DNA from: Pseudomonas marvdashtae | GTDB taxonomy: Bacteria > Pseudomonadota > Gammaproteobacteria > Pseudomonadales > Pseudomonadaceae | Direction: 5' to 3' | Length of the DNA: 64,000 bases | NCBI RefSeq assembly: GCF_014268655.2 | Contig: NZ_JABWQX020000001.1 | Location: 2,138,001-2,202,000 of the forward strand | Shown here: positions 43,979 to 53,696 of the stretch, piece after piece | Layout of the letters: each line of letters starts with the position of its first letter | How positions within the stretch are numbered: the first letter of the stretch is position 1 | Notes under the pieces: generated by a model | What the model saw: the letters and a program-made list of their open reading frames with translations, nothing else | What the model was told of the DNA's origin: nothing | Databases searched by the model: none | Program-made: the position numbers and the translations under genes

Positions 43979-45469
43979 TCAGAGCTTGATCAACACCGAT
44001 TTCAACTCGGTGTAATGCTCGATCGCCGCATACCCCATCTCGCGCCCGACCCCCGACATCTTGTAGCCGCCAAACGGCAACGCCGGGTCCAGGGCACTGT
44101 GACAGTTGACCCACACCGAACCCGACTTGATCCGCGGAATCATCCGGTGCACCGCCGCCAAATCGTTCGACCAGATGCTTGCTCCAAGGCCATAAGGGCT
44201 GTCATTGGCCATGCGCAGCGCATCAGCCTCGTCGTCGAACGGAATCGCCACCAGCACCGGGCCGAAAATTTCTTCTTGTACCAATGAGTGCTGCTGATCG
44301 ACATCGACAATCACCGTGGGTTTGACGAAGAACCCCGGCCCGAATTGCTCACCGCCGCAGGCGATGGTCGCGCCGCTTTCCCGACCTTTTTCGATGTAGC
44401 CATAAACCCGTTCCTGTTGCCGCGCGGAGATCAGCGGGCCCATTTCGACACTGGGGTCCAGGCCATTGCCGAGCTTCATTGCATTGGCGATGTCGGCGAT
44501 ATCCGCCACCACATTGTCGAAATGCTTGCGCTGCACATACAGCCGCGAACCGGCGCAGCAGACCTGGCCCTGGTTGAAGAAAATCGCACTGGCGGCACCC
44601 GCGGCAGCGGTCTTCAGGTCGGCATCGGCCATGACGATGGTCGGCGACTTGCCGCCGAGTTCCAAAGTGACCCGGGTCATGGATTCCATGGCGATCTTGC
44701 CGATCTGCTTGCCCACGGCGGTGGAGCCGGTGAACGTCAGCTTGTCCACCAACGGATTGTGAGTCAGGGCGGAGCCCGCCGTGATACCGGTGCCGGAGAC
44801 CACGTTGAACACGCCTTCGGGGTAACCGGCTTCCAACACCAGTTCTGCGAGCTTCAGCGCGGTCAGCGGCGTTTCGTCGGCAGGTTTGAGCACGACGGTG
44901 CAACCGGTGGCCAGTGCCGGGCCGAGTTTCCAGCAAGCCAGCAGCAGCGGGAAATTCCAGGCGACGATAGCGCCGACCACGCCCACCGCTTCGCGGCGAA
45001 TGAAACTGTGGAATTGATCGTTGGGCATCAGCGGCAGCGACACGTCGACGCTGGAGCCTTCGATCTTGGTGGCCCAACCGGCCATGTAGCGCAGGAAGTC
45101 GATGGACAGTTGCACGTCCATCACTTGCGCCACCGCCGCGCTCTTGCCGTTGTTCAGGCATTCGAGCTGGGCCAGCAGTTCGGCGTCGCGCTGCATCAGG
45201 TCGGCGAGTTTCCACAACAGGTTCTGCCGCTCCCGAGGGCGGGTGCGGGTCCAGGCCGAATCGTCGAAAGCCTGACGGGCGGCCAACACTGCGCGGTCGA
45301 CATCGTCGGGGGTGGCCCGTGGTACCAAGCACAGCACTTCGCCGGTGGCCGGATTATGCAGCGGCATGGTCTGACCGTCGGCGGCCTCGACCCAGTCACC
45401 GCCGATGAGCATGCGTGGGGCGCGTTGGACGAAGGCCGAGGTGGCGGGGAGCAAATAAGGCAGGGGCAT
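43979..45469 (-). CDS. Aldehyde dehydrogenase of the amine oxidation pathway (PeaE-like)
   Basis: A 496-residue enzyme. Visible are AWNFPLLLACWKLG, KPADETPLT, FTGSTAVGKQ, LELGGKSPTIV, the catalytic Cys in FNQGQVCCAGSR and EEIFGPVLVAIPF. It should oxidise the aldehyde made by the amine dehydrogenase; phenylacetaldehyde dehydrogenases of Pseudomonas are similar. The start at 45469 has AGAGG 8 nt upstream, and a perfect sigma-54 promoter ends about 50 bp before it. The gene is divergent from qhpA, and the shared intergenic region carries the activator sites. Confidence 0.9.
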   Translation of the reverse strand: MPLPYLLPATSAFVQRAPRMLIGGDWVEAADGQTMPLHNPATGEVLCLVPRATPDDVDRAVLAARQAFDDSAWTRTRPRERQNLLWKLADLMQRDAELLAQLECLNNGKSAAVAQVMDVQLSIDFLRYMAGWATKIEGSSVDVSLPLMPNDQFHSFIRREAVGVVGAIVAWNFPLLLACWKLGPALATGCTVVLKPADETPLTALKLAELVLEAGYPEGVFNVVSGTGITAGSALTHNPLVDKLTFTGSTAVGKQIGKIAMESMTRVTLELGGKSPTIVMADADLKTAAAGAASAIFFNQGQVCCAGSRLYVQRKHFDNVVADIADIANAMKLGNGLDPSVEMGPLISARQQERVYGYIEKGRESGATIACGGEQFGPGFFVKPTVIVDVDQQHSLVQEEIFGPVLVAIPFDDEADALRMANDSPYGLGASIWSNDLAAVHRMIPRIKSGSVWVNCHSALDPALPFGGYKMSGVGREMGYAAIEHYTELKSVLIKL

Positions 45470-45516
45470 GATGAGACCTCTTGTTGTGCGTGAGGACGTG
45501 GATTTCCCCAAGGTTG

Positions 45517-45531
45517 GCAATGGCTGTGCCA
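45517..45531 (-). promoter_or_regulatory. Sigma-54 promoter of the aldehyde dehydrogenase
   Basis: On the minus strand the sequence reads tggcacagccattgc, an exact match to the -24/-12 consensus TGGCAC-N5-TTGC. Transcription would begin about 12 nt downstream and the ATG lies at 45469. This ties the gene to the sigma-54 activator at 38347. Confidence 0.85.
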
Positions 45532-45606
45532 AGTATCAGGAACGGGCGGATAGCCCTTTGTTGGCGGGGTTTTTAGCGACGAAAGGGGAAGGTTTGGACC
45601 CGGGTT

Positions 45607-45625
45607 TTGTCGCAAATCGCGACAA
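45607..45625. promoter_or_regulatory. Candidate enhancer site of the sigma-54 activator
   Basis: Inverted repeat ttgtcgc-N5-gcgacaa, 76 bp upstream of the -24 box of the aldehyde dehydrogenase promoter, a usual enhancer distance. A half-site tgtcgcga recurs at 45728-45735 on the qhpA side. The binding protein is inferred. Confidence 0.55.
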
Positions 45626-45819
45626 TGCATGAGACGACGAGTCATTCCCGTATTTACCGAAACATCATCGCTGACTATGAAGTGTCCCAGTCGGGGTCAT
45701 CTATGCTTGTCTCAGACTGCAACAGCTGTCGCGATATTAGACGCAGGCCCTTTCGTTTTGATGCGCGAAAAAGCCAAGATGTTCACATAACTATTTGATT
45801 TAAAGGATGTTCGTTAAGC

Positions 45820-45835
45820 TGGCACGCTCCGTGTA
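45820..45835 (+). promoter_or_regulatory. Degenerate sigma-54 promoter candidate of qhpA
   Basis: A perfect -24 box tggcac is followed at the correct spacing by gtgt in place of ttgc, so the -12 box is weak. It lies 114 bp upstream of the qhpA ATG. The rest of 45626-45948 shows no gene. Confidence 0.4.
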
Positions 45836-45948
45836 TTGCTCATCGCAGACGTTTCTCTTGCCTCCGTCAGCGGGTTGTCGCCGACGGCAGAAACCATAAA
45901 AACGATAAGCCACAAAAATAAGAAAGCACCGTGCGAGGTTCGACGTTG

Positions 45949-47529
45949 ATGAAGAGAAAACTCCGATCAGGCCTGAGCGTCAGTCTGCTGGCCGTGGCGG
46001 CCTGCGTGGCGCTGCATTCGCCTCACAGCCTGGCAGCTCGCGACGCCCAGACTGTCCTCAAGGAAACCTGCCAGGGCTGTCACACCCCTGAAGCCAATAA
46101 CGCCCTGAGCCGTATCAGCCACCAGCGCAAAACCCCGGAAGGCTGGCTGATGAGCATTGCCCGGATGCAGATCATGCACGGTTTGCAGATCAGCGATGAC
46201 GACCGCCGAACCCTGGTCAAATACCTGGCCGATACCCAGGGCTTGGCGCCGAGCGAAACCGATGGTGTGCGTTATGCGCTGGAGCGACGGCTCAATACCG
46301 TTGAGAAATTCGACGACCAGACCAGTCAGATGTGCGGCCGTTGCCACTCCGGTGCGCGGGTTGCGCTGCAGCGCCGACCCGCCCAGGAATGGGAGCGCCT
46401 GGTGAACTTCCACCTCGGCCAGTGGCCGTCCCTTGAGTACCAGGCCCTGTCCCGCGACCGCGACTGGTTCGACCTGGCCCGCAAAGAGATGGTGCCGCTG
46501 CTGGCCAAGCGTTATCCGCTGGACGACCCGGCCTGGAAAGCATGGCAGGGCAGCGCGCCGAAAGCCGAGGCGCTGGTCGGCGACTGGAGCTTCAGCGGGC
46601 ACCTGCCGGGTAAGGGCGAACTGGCTGGCGTCATGAGCGTGACTGCCGATGGCAGCGACACGTTCAAGGTCAACGTCAAAGGTCAGTACGCCGACGGCAG
46701 CCCGTTCAATGGCGAGGGCAATGCGATTCTCTACACCGGTTACGAATGGCGCGGCAATGTGTCCATCGATGGCGTGACCATGCGCCAGGTATTCGCCGCC
46801 CAGGGCAACGCCATGCAGGGCCGGATGTTCGAGGCCGAGCACGACGAGCGGGGGCTGGACTTCGTCGCCGCCAAGCAGGGTTCCAATCGTTTGCTGGCGG
46901 TGCAGCCGGGTTATCTGAAGGCGGGCAGCGAAACCGAAGTCACCCTGATCGGCAGCGGTCTCACTGGCAAACCTGACTTCGGCAAAGGCGTGGAAGTGGT
47001 CCAAGTGCTGGAGCAAACGCCCGAGCGCCTACGGGTCAAACTCAAGGCGGCTGCCAATGCTCAACCGGGCCTGCGCAACGTCACGGTCGGCACGCTGAAA
47101 GGCCCGACGCTGTCGGTCTACAGCAAGATCGCTGAAGTCAAAGTCGTGCCCGAATTCTCGGTGGCGCGGATCGGCGAGGGCGGTGGCTCGACGCCGAAAG
47201 TCCAGGGTCGTTTCGATGCTGAAGCCTGGGGCAAGGGCGCTGACGGCAAGCCCTATCGCATCGGCGTGTTCCCGGCGCAATGGACAGTGGAGGCTTTCGA
47301 TGACCGCGCCAAAGAGGATGAAGACGTCAGGTTTGCCGGCACCATGCAGGCCGATACCGGCGTGTTTACCCCAGGCGATGCCGGGCCGAACCCGCAGCGC
47401 AAGATGTCCACCAACAATGCCGGCAACCTCAAGGTGATCGCCGCCATCGACGACGCAGGGAGGTCCCTGACCGGCGAAGGCCACATGATCGTCACCGTGC
47501 AACGCTGGAACAATCCACCCATTCCATAA
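45949..47529 (+). CDS. qhpA: Quinohemoprotein amine dehydrogenase alpha subunit (diheme)
   Basis: A 526-residue periplasmic protein with a signal peptide (LSVSLLAVAACVALHSPHSLAA). Two heme c sites are seen, CQGCH near residue 42 and CGRCH near residue 129, in the N-terminal cytochrome domain. The rest is beta-rich (GELAGVMSVTADGSDTFKVN, GRFDAEAWGKGADGKPYRIG) as in the known alpha subunit. It takes electrons from the CTQ cofactor of the gamma subunit and passes them to a periplasmic carrier. ATG 45949 is used; a GTG at 45931 would add six residues. Confidence 0.92.
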   Translation: MKRKLRSGLSVSLLAVAACVALHSPHSLAARDAQTVLKETCQGCHTPEANNALSRISHQRKTPEGWLMSIARMQIMHGLQISDDDRRTLVKYLADTQGLAPSETDGVRYALERRLNTVEKFDDQTSQMCGRCHSGARVALQRRPAQEWERLVNFHLGQWPSLEYQALSRDRDWFDLARKEMVPLLAKRYPLDDPAWKAWQGSAPKAEALVGDWSFSGHLPGKGELAGVMSVTADGSDTFKVNVKGQYADGSPFNGEGNAILYTGYEWRGNVSIDGVTMRQVFAAQGNAMQGRMFEAEHDERGLDFVAAKQGSNRLLAVQPGYLKAGSETEVTLIGSGLTGKPDFGKGVEVVQVLEQTPERLRVKLKAAANAQPGLRNVTVGTLKGPTLSVYSKIAEVKVVPEFSVARIGEGGGSTPKVQGRFDAEAWGKGADGKPYRIGVFPAQWTVEAFDDRAKEDEDVRFAGTMQADTGVFTPGDAGPNPQRKMSTNNAGNLKVIAAIDDAGRSLTGEGHMIVTVQRWNNPPIP

Positions 47530-47611
47530 GTTGGCTGTTTTTTAGCGGTTCCAGACACTTTTCGGAATGACCGCAGGCCTCATGAATCGGGGCTTGCACA
47601 GGAGGTTTGCA

Positions 47612-49042
47612 ATGGGCGCTATTTTGAATCTGGTCGAACGCAATCTGCACGAAGTGCATGTCGACGCCGACCGCATGTTGTTCCACATTCCCAGCAGCTC
47701 GCTGTTCGCCAGCGATGAGCTGACGGGCACCATCATCGATACCTTGCGCGGTCCCGGCTGTTCATCGGACGACCTGATCCAACGCTTGGCCGCACGCTTC
47801 AACGGCGAAGAAATCACCGAAACCCTGCGTGAGCTGATTTCCCTGGAACTGGTCAGCGACGGCTCGCCACTGACCCCGGACATCGGTACCAAACGCGTCG
47901 AGCGCACCGCGATCAATACCGTGGTGCTCAACGTCAACACGGGCTGCAACCTGAGCTGCACCTACTGCTACAAAGAAGACCTCGACAAGCCCTCGGCCGG
48001 CAAGAAGATGGACGTTGAAACAGCGGTCGCTTCGGTAGAAATGCTGCTGCGCGAATCCCCGGATGAAGAGCGTTTCACGGTGGTGTTCTTCGGGGGAGAG
48101 CCGCTGAGCAATCGCAAGCTGATCGAGTACATGGTCGATTATTGTGAAAAGCGTTTTGCCGAAGCGGGCAAGTTCGTCGAATTCGTCATGACCACCAACG
48201 CCACGTTGCTCACCGAAGACACCGTGGACTACCTCAACGCCCACCGCTTCGGGCTCTCGGTGAGTATCGACGGGCCGAAAACCGTGCACGACCGCAACCG
48301 CATCACCGTGGGCGGGCAGGGCACGTACGACGTGGTACGGCGCAAGGCCCAGATGCTGCTGGCGCGCTACAACAGCCGCCCGGTCGGCGCGCGGGTCACC
48401 CTGACCACGGGCGTCACCGACGTCGAAACGATCTGGGATCACCTGTTCAACGAACTGGGGTTTGCCGAGGTCGGTTTTGCTCCGGTGACGTCCGGCGATA
48501 TCAGCAGCTTCAACCTGTCCAGCGACGAGCTGGTCGAAGTGTTTGCCAACATGAAAAGGCTCGGTCGGCGTTATCTGGAAGCGGCGCTGGAACACCGCAA
48601 TATCGGTTTTTCCAACCTGCACCAGTTGATCACCGATATTCATGAAGGCCACAAGAAGGCTCTGCCTTGCGGGGCGGGCCTGAAGATGCTGGCGGTGGAT
48701 CACAAGGGCGAATTGAACCTGTGCCACCGCTTTACCGGTTCGAGCCTGCCGACGTTCGGCAACGTTCACAGCGGGGTGAAACAGGTCGAGTTGAACGATT
48801 TCTTGTCCCAGCGCCTGGACCGTACCAACACCGGTTGCGAAGACTGCCAGATCCGCAATCTCTGCTCTGGCGGCTGCTACCACGAGAGCTACGCCCGATA
48901 CGGCGACCCGACCCACCCGACTTATCACTACTGCGAACTGATGCGTGACTGGGTCGACTTCGGCATCGAGGTTTACACCCGGATCATGGCTCACAACCCT
49001 GCGTTTATCAGCAGCTACATCACTCCGCGCAAGGCTCACTGA
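47612..49042 (+). CDS. qhpD: Radical SAM/SPASM enzyme crosslinking the gamma subunit
   Basis: A 476-residue radical SAM enzyme. The [4Fe-4S] motif is [15 protein letters not shown] (CX3CX2C) near residues 114-121. The C-terminal SPASM region carries [32 protein letters not shown] and YHYC for auxiliary clusters. QhpD builds the thioether bonds between Cys and Asp/Glu/Trp carbon atoms in the gamma subunit. ATG 47612 has AGGAGG 6 nt upstream; the upstream ATG 47567 lacks one. Its stop is 1 nt before qhpC. Confidence 0.92.
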   Translation: MGAILNLVERNLHEVHVDADRMLFHIPSSSLFASDELTGTIIDTLRGPGCSSDDLIQRLAARFNGEEITETLRELISLELVSDGSPLTPDIGTKRVERTAINTVVLNVNTGCNLSCTYCYKEDLDKPSAGKKMDVETAVASVEMLLRESPDEERFTVVFFGGEPLSNRKLIEYMVDYCEKRFAEAGKFVEFVMTTNATLLTEDTVDYLNAHRFGLSVSIDGPKTVHDRNRITVGGQGTYDVVRRKAQMLLARYNSRPVGARVTLTTGVTDVETIWDHLFNELGFAEVGFAPVTSGDISSFNLSSDELVEVFANMKRLGRRYLEAALEHRNIGFSNLHQLITDIHEGHKKALPCGAGLKMLAVDHKGELNLCHRFTGSSLPTFGNVHSGVKQVELNDFLSQRLDRTNTGCEDCQIRNLCSGGCYHESYARYGDPTHPTYHYCELMRDWVDFGIEVYTRIMAHNPAFISSYITPRKAH

Positions 49043-49043
49043 T

Positions 49044-49367
49044 ATGAAACATCTCAAGGCAATCAACAACAAAGCCCAGAAGCTCGATCAGGCCGCGGCC
49101 GAAAACCGTATCGAAGAAGTGGTGGCGATGAGCTCCGTCGCCGGCTGTGCCTCGACCACTGATCCAGGTTGGGAAATCGACGCGTTTGGCGGCGTGTCGT
49201 CGCTGTGCCAGCCAATGGAAGCCGACCTGTATGGCTGCTCCGACCCATGCTGGTGGCCGGCCCAGGTGCCGGACATGATGAGCACCTACCCGGACTGGAA
49301 CAAGGATGCCCAGGCGTCCAACGAAAACTGGCGCAACCTCGGCACTGTCTTTCCGAAAGACAAGTGA
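49044..49367 (+). CDS. qhpC: Quinohemoprotein amine dehydrogenase gamma subunit precursor (CTQ protein)
   Basis: A 107-residue precursor: a 28-residue leader plus a 79-residue mature chain, the length known for P. putida. With mature numbering from Met29, all crosslink partners are present at the known positions: Cys7-Glu16, Cys27-Asp33, Cys41-Asp49 (thioethers) and Cys37-Trp43 (cysteine tryptophylquinone). The core segment is [16 protein letters not shown]. The leader ([19 protein letters not shown]) is helical and is not a Sec signal; it should guide QhpD, QhpG and QhpE. The product is exported by QhpF and lies between the alpha and beta subunits in the periplasm. Confidence 0.95.
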   Translation: MKHLKAINNKAQKLDQAAAENRIEEVVAMSSVAGCASTTDPGWEIDAFGGVSSLCQPMEADLYGCSDPCWWPAQVPDMMSTYPDWNKDAQASNENWRNLGTVFPKDK

Positions 49368-49373
49368 TAGGAC

Positions 49374-50510
49374 ATGAAGAAGGATTCCAGCATGCAATGC
49401 ATCAAAGCCTGCGGCTTGGCCGCGTTCGGTGTCCTGGGCGTTATATCGCTCAATGTTCTGGCCGATGAAAACACCGCGCTCCAAAGCGGTCACGAATACA
49501 TGGTGACCACCAATTATCCGAACAACCTGCACGTGATCGACCTGGCCACCGACAGCCTGTTCAAGACCTGCAAAATACCGGATGCCTTCGGTCCTGGCAC
49601 CGTGCAGCTGTCGCCGGATCGCAAGACCGCCTACGTGCTGAACAACCACTACGCGGATGTCTACGGCGTTGAGCTGGACAGCTGCAAGCAGGTCTTCCAC
49701 GCCAGCATTACCCAGAAACCGGGGGAGAAAGCGAAGTCGATGTTCGCCTTTACCCTCAGCCATGACGGCAAGGAACTGTTCACCATCGCCAATCCGACGT
49801 TGATGCTCAACGATCGTTACGAGGTGCAGCAACCTCGGCTCGACGTGTACGCCACCGATGCCGGCATGGACGCCAAACCCATTCGCAGCTTCCCGGCGCC
49901 ACGGCAGCTGACCATCATGCAAAGCGGCGACGATGGCACGTTGTATGTGGCGGGAGCGGATGTCTACAAGGTCAACGTGAACACTGGCAAGTTCGACGTG
50001 CTGATTCCCAGTCGCCATTGGAAACGTGCCAATTACAGCGCACCGGATGTGCTCTACGTGTGGAACCAGCAGACCTACCGTCATGATTTTTCGCTGCTCT
50101 ACACCGCAGCGAAATTCAAGGACAAGAAGCAGGACCCGGCGACCGCCGAGTACCTCTATGGGCTGTTCAGCATCGACCTGAAAACCGGCAAGACCGAAAC
50201 CACCGACTTCGGCCCCCTGACGGAAATCTACTTCAGTGGCATGCGCTCGCCCAAAGACCCGAACCTGATGTTCGGCGTGCTCAACCGGCTGGCCAAGTAC
50301 GACATCAAGCAGAAAAAACTGCTTCAGGCCGCTACGCTGGATCATTCCTACTACTGCATTTCGTTCAACAAGGCCGGCAGCAAGATTTACCTGGCGGGTA
50401 CCTTCAACGACGTAGCGGTGTTCGATGCCGACAGTTTGAAGCAAATCGGTAACATCAAATTGCCCGGCGGCGACATGGCGATTACCACGGCGCAAATATT
50501 CACGCGTTAA
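49374..50510 (+). CDS. qhpB: Quinohemoprotein amine dehydrogenase beta subunit
   Basis: A 378-residue periplasmic protein. A signal peptide (IKACGLAAFGVLGVISLNVLA) is followed by a seven-bladed beta-propeller of YVTN type, with repeated blade starts such as HEYMVTTNYPNNLHVIDLAT and GPGTVQLSPDRKTAYVLNNH. It forms the substrate-binding cleft with the gamma subunit. A second start, ATG 49392, has a better ribosome binding site (AAGGA, 7 nt) and would give 372 residues; both leave the signal intact. Confidence 0.92.
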   Translation: MKKDSSMQCIKACGLAAFGVLGVISLNVLADENTALQSGHEYMVTTNYPNNLHVIDLATDSLFKTCKIPDAFGPGTVQLSPDRKTAYVLNNHYADVYGVELDSCKQVFHASITQKPGEKAKSMFAFTLSHDGKELFTIANPTLMLNDRYEVQQPRLDVYATDAGMDAKPIRSFPAPRQLTIMQSGDDGTLYVAGADVYKVNVNTGKFDVLIPSRHWKRANYSAPDVLYVWNQQTYRHDFSLLYTAAKFKDKKQDPATAEYLYGLFSIDLKTGKTETTDFGPLTEIYFSGMRSPKDPNLMFGVLNRLAKYDIKQKKLLQAATLDHSYYCISFNKAGSKIYLAGTFNDVAVFDADSLKQIGNIKLPGGDMAITTAQIFTR

Positions 50511-50593
50511 AAACAACGAGGGCAAGCCATTCAACAAGGGCGCCTGCGGGGTAACCCCCCGGCCCACATTTGGATCGTACAGAGAGAATCGAT

Positions 50594-52282
50594 ATGAGTG
50601 TTCCCAGTTACACCAGAGGACCGCAAACCACACCCTTGCTGGCGATGACCATTGGCGCGGCGTTCGACCGAGCGGTGGAACGGTTCACCGATCGCGAAGC
50701 TTTGGTCGTACGGCATCAAGGGCTGCGCTACACCTGGGCACAGTTGGCCGAGGAGGTGGATGGTTGCGCACGAGGGTTGCTCGCGCTGGGCCTCAAGGCC
50801 GGTGAACGGGTAGGCATCTGGTCGCCGAACTGCGCGCAATGGTGCATCACCCAATTCGCATCGGCCAAGGTGGGGGCGGTGTTGGTGAACATCAACCCGG
50901 CCTACCGTCTGACCGAGCTTGAGTACACGCTCAAGCAATCGGGGTGTCGCTGGCTGATTTGTGCCGACTCGTTCAAGACTTCCAATTACCACGCGATGCT
51001 TCACGATCTGCTGCCCGAACTCCACCGCTGCGCTGTCGGCGCACTGGAAAGCGACCGGTTGCCTGAATTGCAGGGCGTGATCAGCCTCGGCGACACGCCG
51101 GCTGACGGTATGTTGTCATGGGAGGGCCTGTTGGACCTGGCGGAACAAGTGTCTGCGGAACAACTACGGCAATGCGGTGAGCAATTGCAATTCGACGACC
51201 CCGTCAACATCCAGTACACCTCGGGTACTACTGGATTTCCCAAAGGTGCCACCCTCAGTCACTACAACATCCTGAATAACGGTTTTATGGTCGGTGAAAG
51301 CCTGAAGCTCAGCGAGCACGACAGGTTAGTGATACCGGTGCCGCTGTATCACTGCTTCGGCATGGTCATGGGCAATCTGGGTTGTGTCACTCACGGAACG
51401 ACAATGATCTACCCCAGCGCAGCCTTCGATCCGCTGGAGACCCTGCGGGCCGCCGCACAGGAGAAAGCGACCGGCATGTATGGCGTGCCGACGATGTTCA
51501 TTGCAATGCTCGACCATCCAGAGCGCCAATCATTGAACCTGAGCCATCTGCGAACGGGCATCATGGCCGGCTCCACCTGCCCGATCGAAGTCATGAAACG
51601 GGTGATCGACGACCTGCACCTCAAGGAGATGCAGATCGCCTACGGCATGACCGAAACCAGCCCGGTCTCCACCCAGACCGGCCCGGACGACGATATCGAG
51701 CATCGAGTCACCCGTGTCGGCCGCACTCAGCCGCATTTGGAAAGCAAGGTCGTCGATGAGCAAAACCGGATCGTTGCTCGCGGTCAGATCGGCGAGCTGT
51801 GTACCCGAGGCTACAGCGTGATGCTCGGCTACTGGAACAACCCGCAAGCGACCGCGGAGGCCATCGACGACGCAGGCTGGATGCACACCGGTGACCTGGC
51901 AATCATGGATGAGGAGGGTTACCTGAGGATAATCGGGCGCAATAAGGACATGATCATTCGGGGCGGCGAGAATGTTTATCCGCGCGAAATCGAAGAGTTC
52001 TTCTTTACTCATCCTGCGGTGGCAGACGTGCAGGTCATCGGGGTGCCGGACGACGTCTACGGGGAAGAGATCGTAGCTTGGGTCAGGTTGCATGAGGGGC
52101 ACCAGGCAGATGCCGACGAGCTGCGCGAATACTGCAAAGGCCGGATCGCTCACTTCAAGACGCCGCGCCATTTCAAGTTCGTTGACGATTTTCCGATGAC
52201 CGTCAGCGGCAAGGTGCAGAAATTCCGCATGCGTGAAATCAGCGTTGAGGAACTGGGAGCGTCGAAAAGTGACCTCTTATAA
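50594..52282 (+). CDS. Medium-chain fatty acyl-CoA synthetase-like AMP-ligase
   Basis: A 562-residue ANL superfamily enzyme. The phosphate loop is YTSGTTGFPKGATLSHYN, the adenine motif YGMTETSPVSTQT, the hinge TGDLAIMDEEGYLRIIGRNKD, and the catalytic Lys is in MTVSGKVQKFRM at the C-terminus. The family is ACSF2/AlkK-like. It lies 83 bp after qhpB on the same strand and would activate the carboxylic acid formed from the amine to its CoA ester for beta-oxidation. A small GC hairpin (ggggtaacccc near 50550) lies between, so it may have its own promoter. Confidence 0.85.
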   Translation: MSVPSYTRGPQTTPLLAMTIGAAFDRAVERFTDREALVVRHQGLRYTWAQLAEEVDGCARGLLALGLKAGERVGIWSPNCAQWCITQFASAKVGAVLVNINPAYRLTELEYTLKQSGCRWLICADSFKTSNYHAMLHDLLPELHRCAVGALESDRLPELQGVISLGDTPADGMLSWEGLLDLAEQVSAEQLRQCGEQLQFDDPVNIQYTSGTTGFPKGATLSHYNILNNGFMVGESLKLSEHDRLVIPVPLYHCFGMVMGNLGCVTHGTTMIYPSAAFDPLETLRAAAQEKATGMYGVPTMFIAMLDHPERQSLNLSHLRTGIMAGSTCPIEVMKRVIDDLHLKEMQIAYGMTETSPVSTQTGPDDDIEHRVTRVGRTQPHLESKVVDEQNRIVARGQIGELCTRGYSVMLGYWNNPQATAEAIDDAGWMHTGDLAIMDEEGYLRIIGRNKDMIIRGGENVYPREIEEFFFTHPAVADVQVIGVPDDVYGEEIVAWVRLHEGHQADADELREYCKGRIAHFKTPRHFKFVDDFPMTVSGKVQKFRMREISVEELGASKSDLL

Positions 52283-52334
52283 TCACTGGGCCGAGTCGGC
52301 GCATTGATGCACCGTTGAACGGCCCTGGTATCGC

Positions 52335-53696
52335 TTAGGAAGACGAGAGACGTAATGCATCCTCCATGCTAGCCAGCTTGATTTGCGTCTCCTCGTACTC
52401 ATCCTCCGGCTGGGAACCACGAACGATCCCGCATCCTGCGAACAAGTGGCAATGTCCAGGTGTCATCAGCGCCGAACGCAGGGCCACGAGGAAATCGCCA
52501 TTACCCCGTGAGTCCAGCCAGCCCACGGGCGCTGCGTACCAGCCCCGGTCAAAACCTTCGTTATGCCGAATGAAGTTCATGGCTGTCGGGCCAGGCAAAC
52601 CTCCGACCGCGGGGGTGGGGTGCAAGGCCTGAATGCCGTCCAGCAAGCTGCGTCCATCGTCAAGCCTGGCGCTGATCGGGGTACTCAGATGCTGCACCGT
52701 GGCCAGCTTCAGCAGTTCGGGTCGGGTTGCTGCCTGCAAGTCGCTGACGATGCCTTTCAATCCTTGCAAAATGGTCTGCACCACCAATTGATGTTCGTGC
52801 AGCTCCTTGGGGTCCGCCAACAGATCCGCGCCCACCTTCAGGTCTTCTTCGGGCGTCACGGCGCGACGAGCGCTACCCGCGAGGGCGTGGGTGGTCAGGT
52901 AGCCTTCATGGCAACTGAGCAGGCGCTCCGGGGTCGCGCCCATGAAACAGTTGTCTCCCCGGTGCAGGGCGAACAGGTGGGCTTGGCTGCGCCGCTCGTG
53001 CAACCGGCGCATGACGGCGCCGCTGTCGAGCGTGGCATTGAGCTGATATTCGACGTGGCGGGCGAGCACCACTTTGCTCAGCTCGCCGCTGTCGATGGCC
53101 TGCAAGGCGTTGGCGACCTTGGCCTGCCATTGTGGTGCTGGCAATGCGTTGCGTTCGATGACCTGGGGGATCGACTCGGGCGAGTGTGAGGGCGCGAAAA
53201 GCTCTTCGTACGCGGCAAGACTGTTTTGTACCAGGACGGCTGGATCACTGTCGGGTTCCACCACGCACTGGCAACGCAGCCAGCGGCCGTCTCCGTTCTC
53301 GCTGAGCAACCAATGGGCAAGGTGAAAACTGGCATCGGCAAACGGTGACCAGTGCGGCGCGCGACGTTGGTGCGCGTCGAAGCGCAGGCCACCCAGCAAC
53401 AGCGGTGGACACGGGCCGTCGATCACTGCGTCGGCACACAGCGCGAACCATTGACGGTTCACCTCGGCCAATCGCTGGGCCCCAGCGGCTTCTATCTGCC
53501 AGGCGCAGCCCAGGCCAAACAGCGTCAGGGCCGGTGAGTGAGCGCACCAGAAGAAGCCCTGCCGGTGCGTTTCGTAGAGCACCAAGGGATCCAGCGTCGG
53601 TGCGGGGTGCGAACTCACGGCGACAACGGGACGCTGGTACTTCAGCGCGCGCTGGTGCGCAGCTTCGAACACGTTCAACAAGGCGGCTTCGTTCAT
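52335..53696 (-). CDS. pchA: Salicylate biosynthesis isochorismate synthase
   Basis: A 453-residue chorismate-using enzyme of the MenF/EntC/PchA family. Conserved are FMGATPERLLSCHEGYLTT, ALAGSARR, HPTPAVGGLPGPTAM and WYAAPVGWLDSRGNGDFLVA. It converts chorismate to isochorismate for salicylate. It is the last gene of the operon. ATG 53696 overlaps the pchB stop by 4 nt; a longer frame would run into pchB. Convergent to the acyl-CoA synthetase, 52 bp away. Confidence 0.92.
   Translation of the reverse strand: MNEAALLNVFEAAHQRALKYQRPVVAVSSHPAPTLDPLVLYETHRQGFFWCAHSPALTLFGLGCAWQIEAAGAQRLAEVNRQWFALCADAVIDGPCPPLLLGGLRFDAHQRRAPHWSPFADASFHLAHWLLSENGDGRWLRCQCVVEPDSDPAVLVQNSLAAYEELFAPSHSPESIPQVIERNALPAPQWQAKVANALQAIDSGELSKVVLARHVEYQLNATLDSGAVMRRLHERRSQAHLFALHRGDNCFMGATPERLLSCHEGYLTTHALAGSARRAVTPEEDLKVGADLLADPKELHEHQLVVQTILQGLKGIVSDLQAATRPELLKLATVQHLSTPISARLDDGRSLLDGIQALHPTPAVGGLPGPTAMNFIRHNEGFDRGWYAAPVGWLDSRGNGDFLVALRSALMTPGHCHLFAGCGIVRGSQPEDEYEETQIKLASMEDALRLSSS

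Noticed and set aside
44288..45493. 401-residue plus-strand frame opposite the PeaE-like aldehyde dehydrogenase
   Set aside because: It mirrors the real gene in high-GC DNA; its protein is Gly/His/Gln/Arg-rich and matches nothing.
47762..49072. 436-residue minus-strand frame opposite qhpD
   Set aside because: Antisense shadow of a clear radical SAM gene.
49020..50633. 537-residue minus-strand frame opposite qhpC and qhpB
   Set aside because: The plus strand encodes two subunits with precise known features; the antisense frame is a by-product of codon bias.
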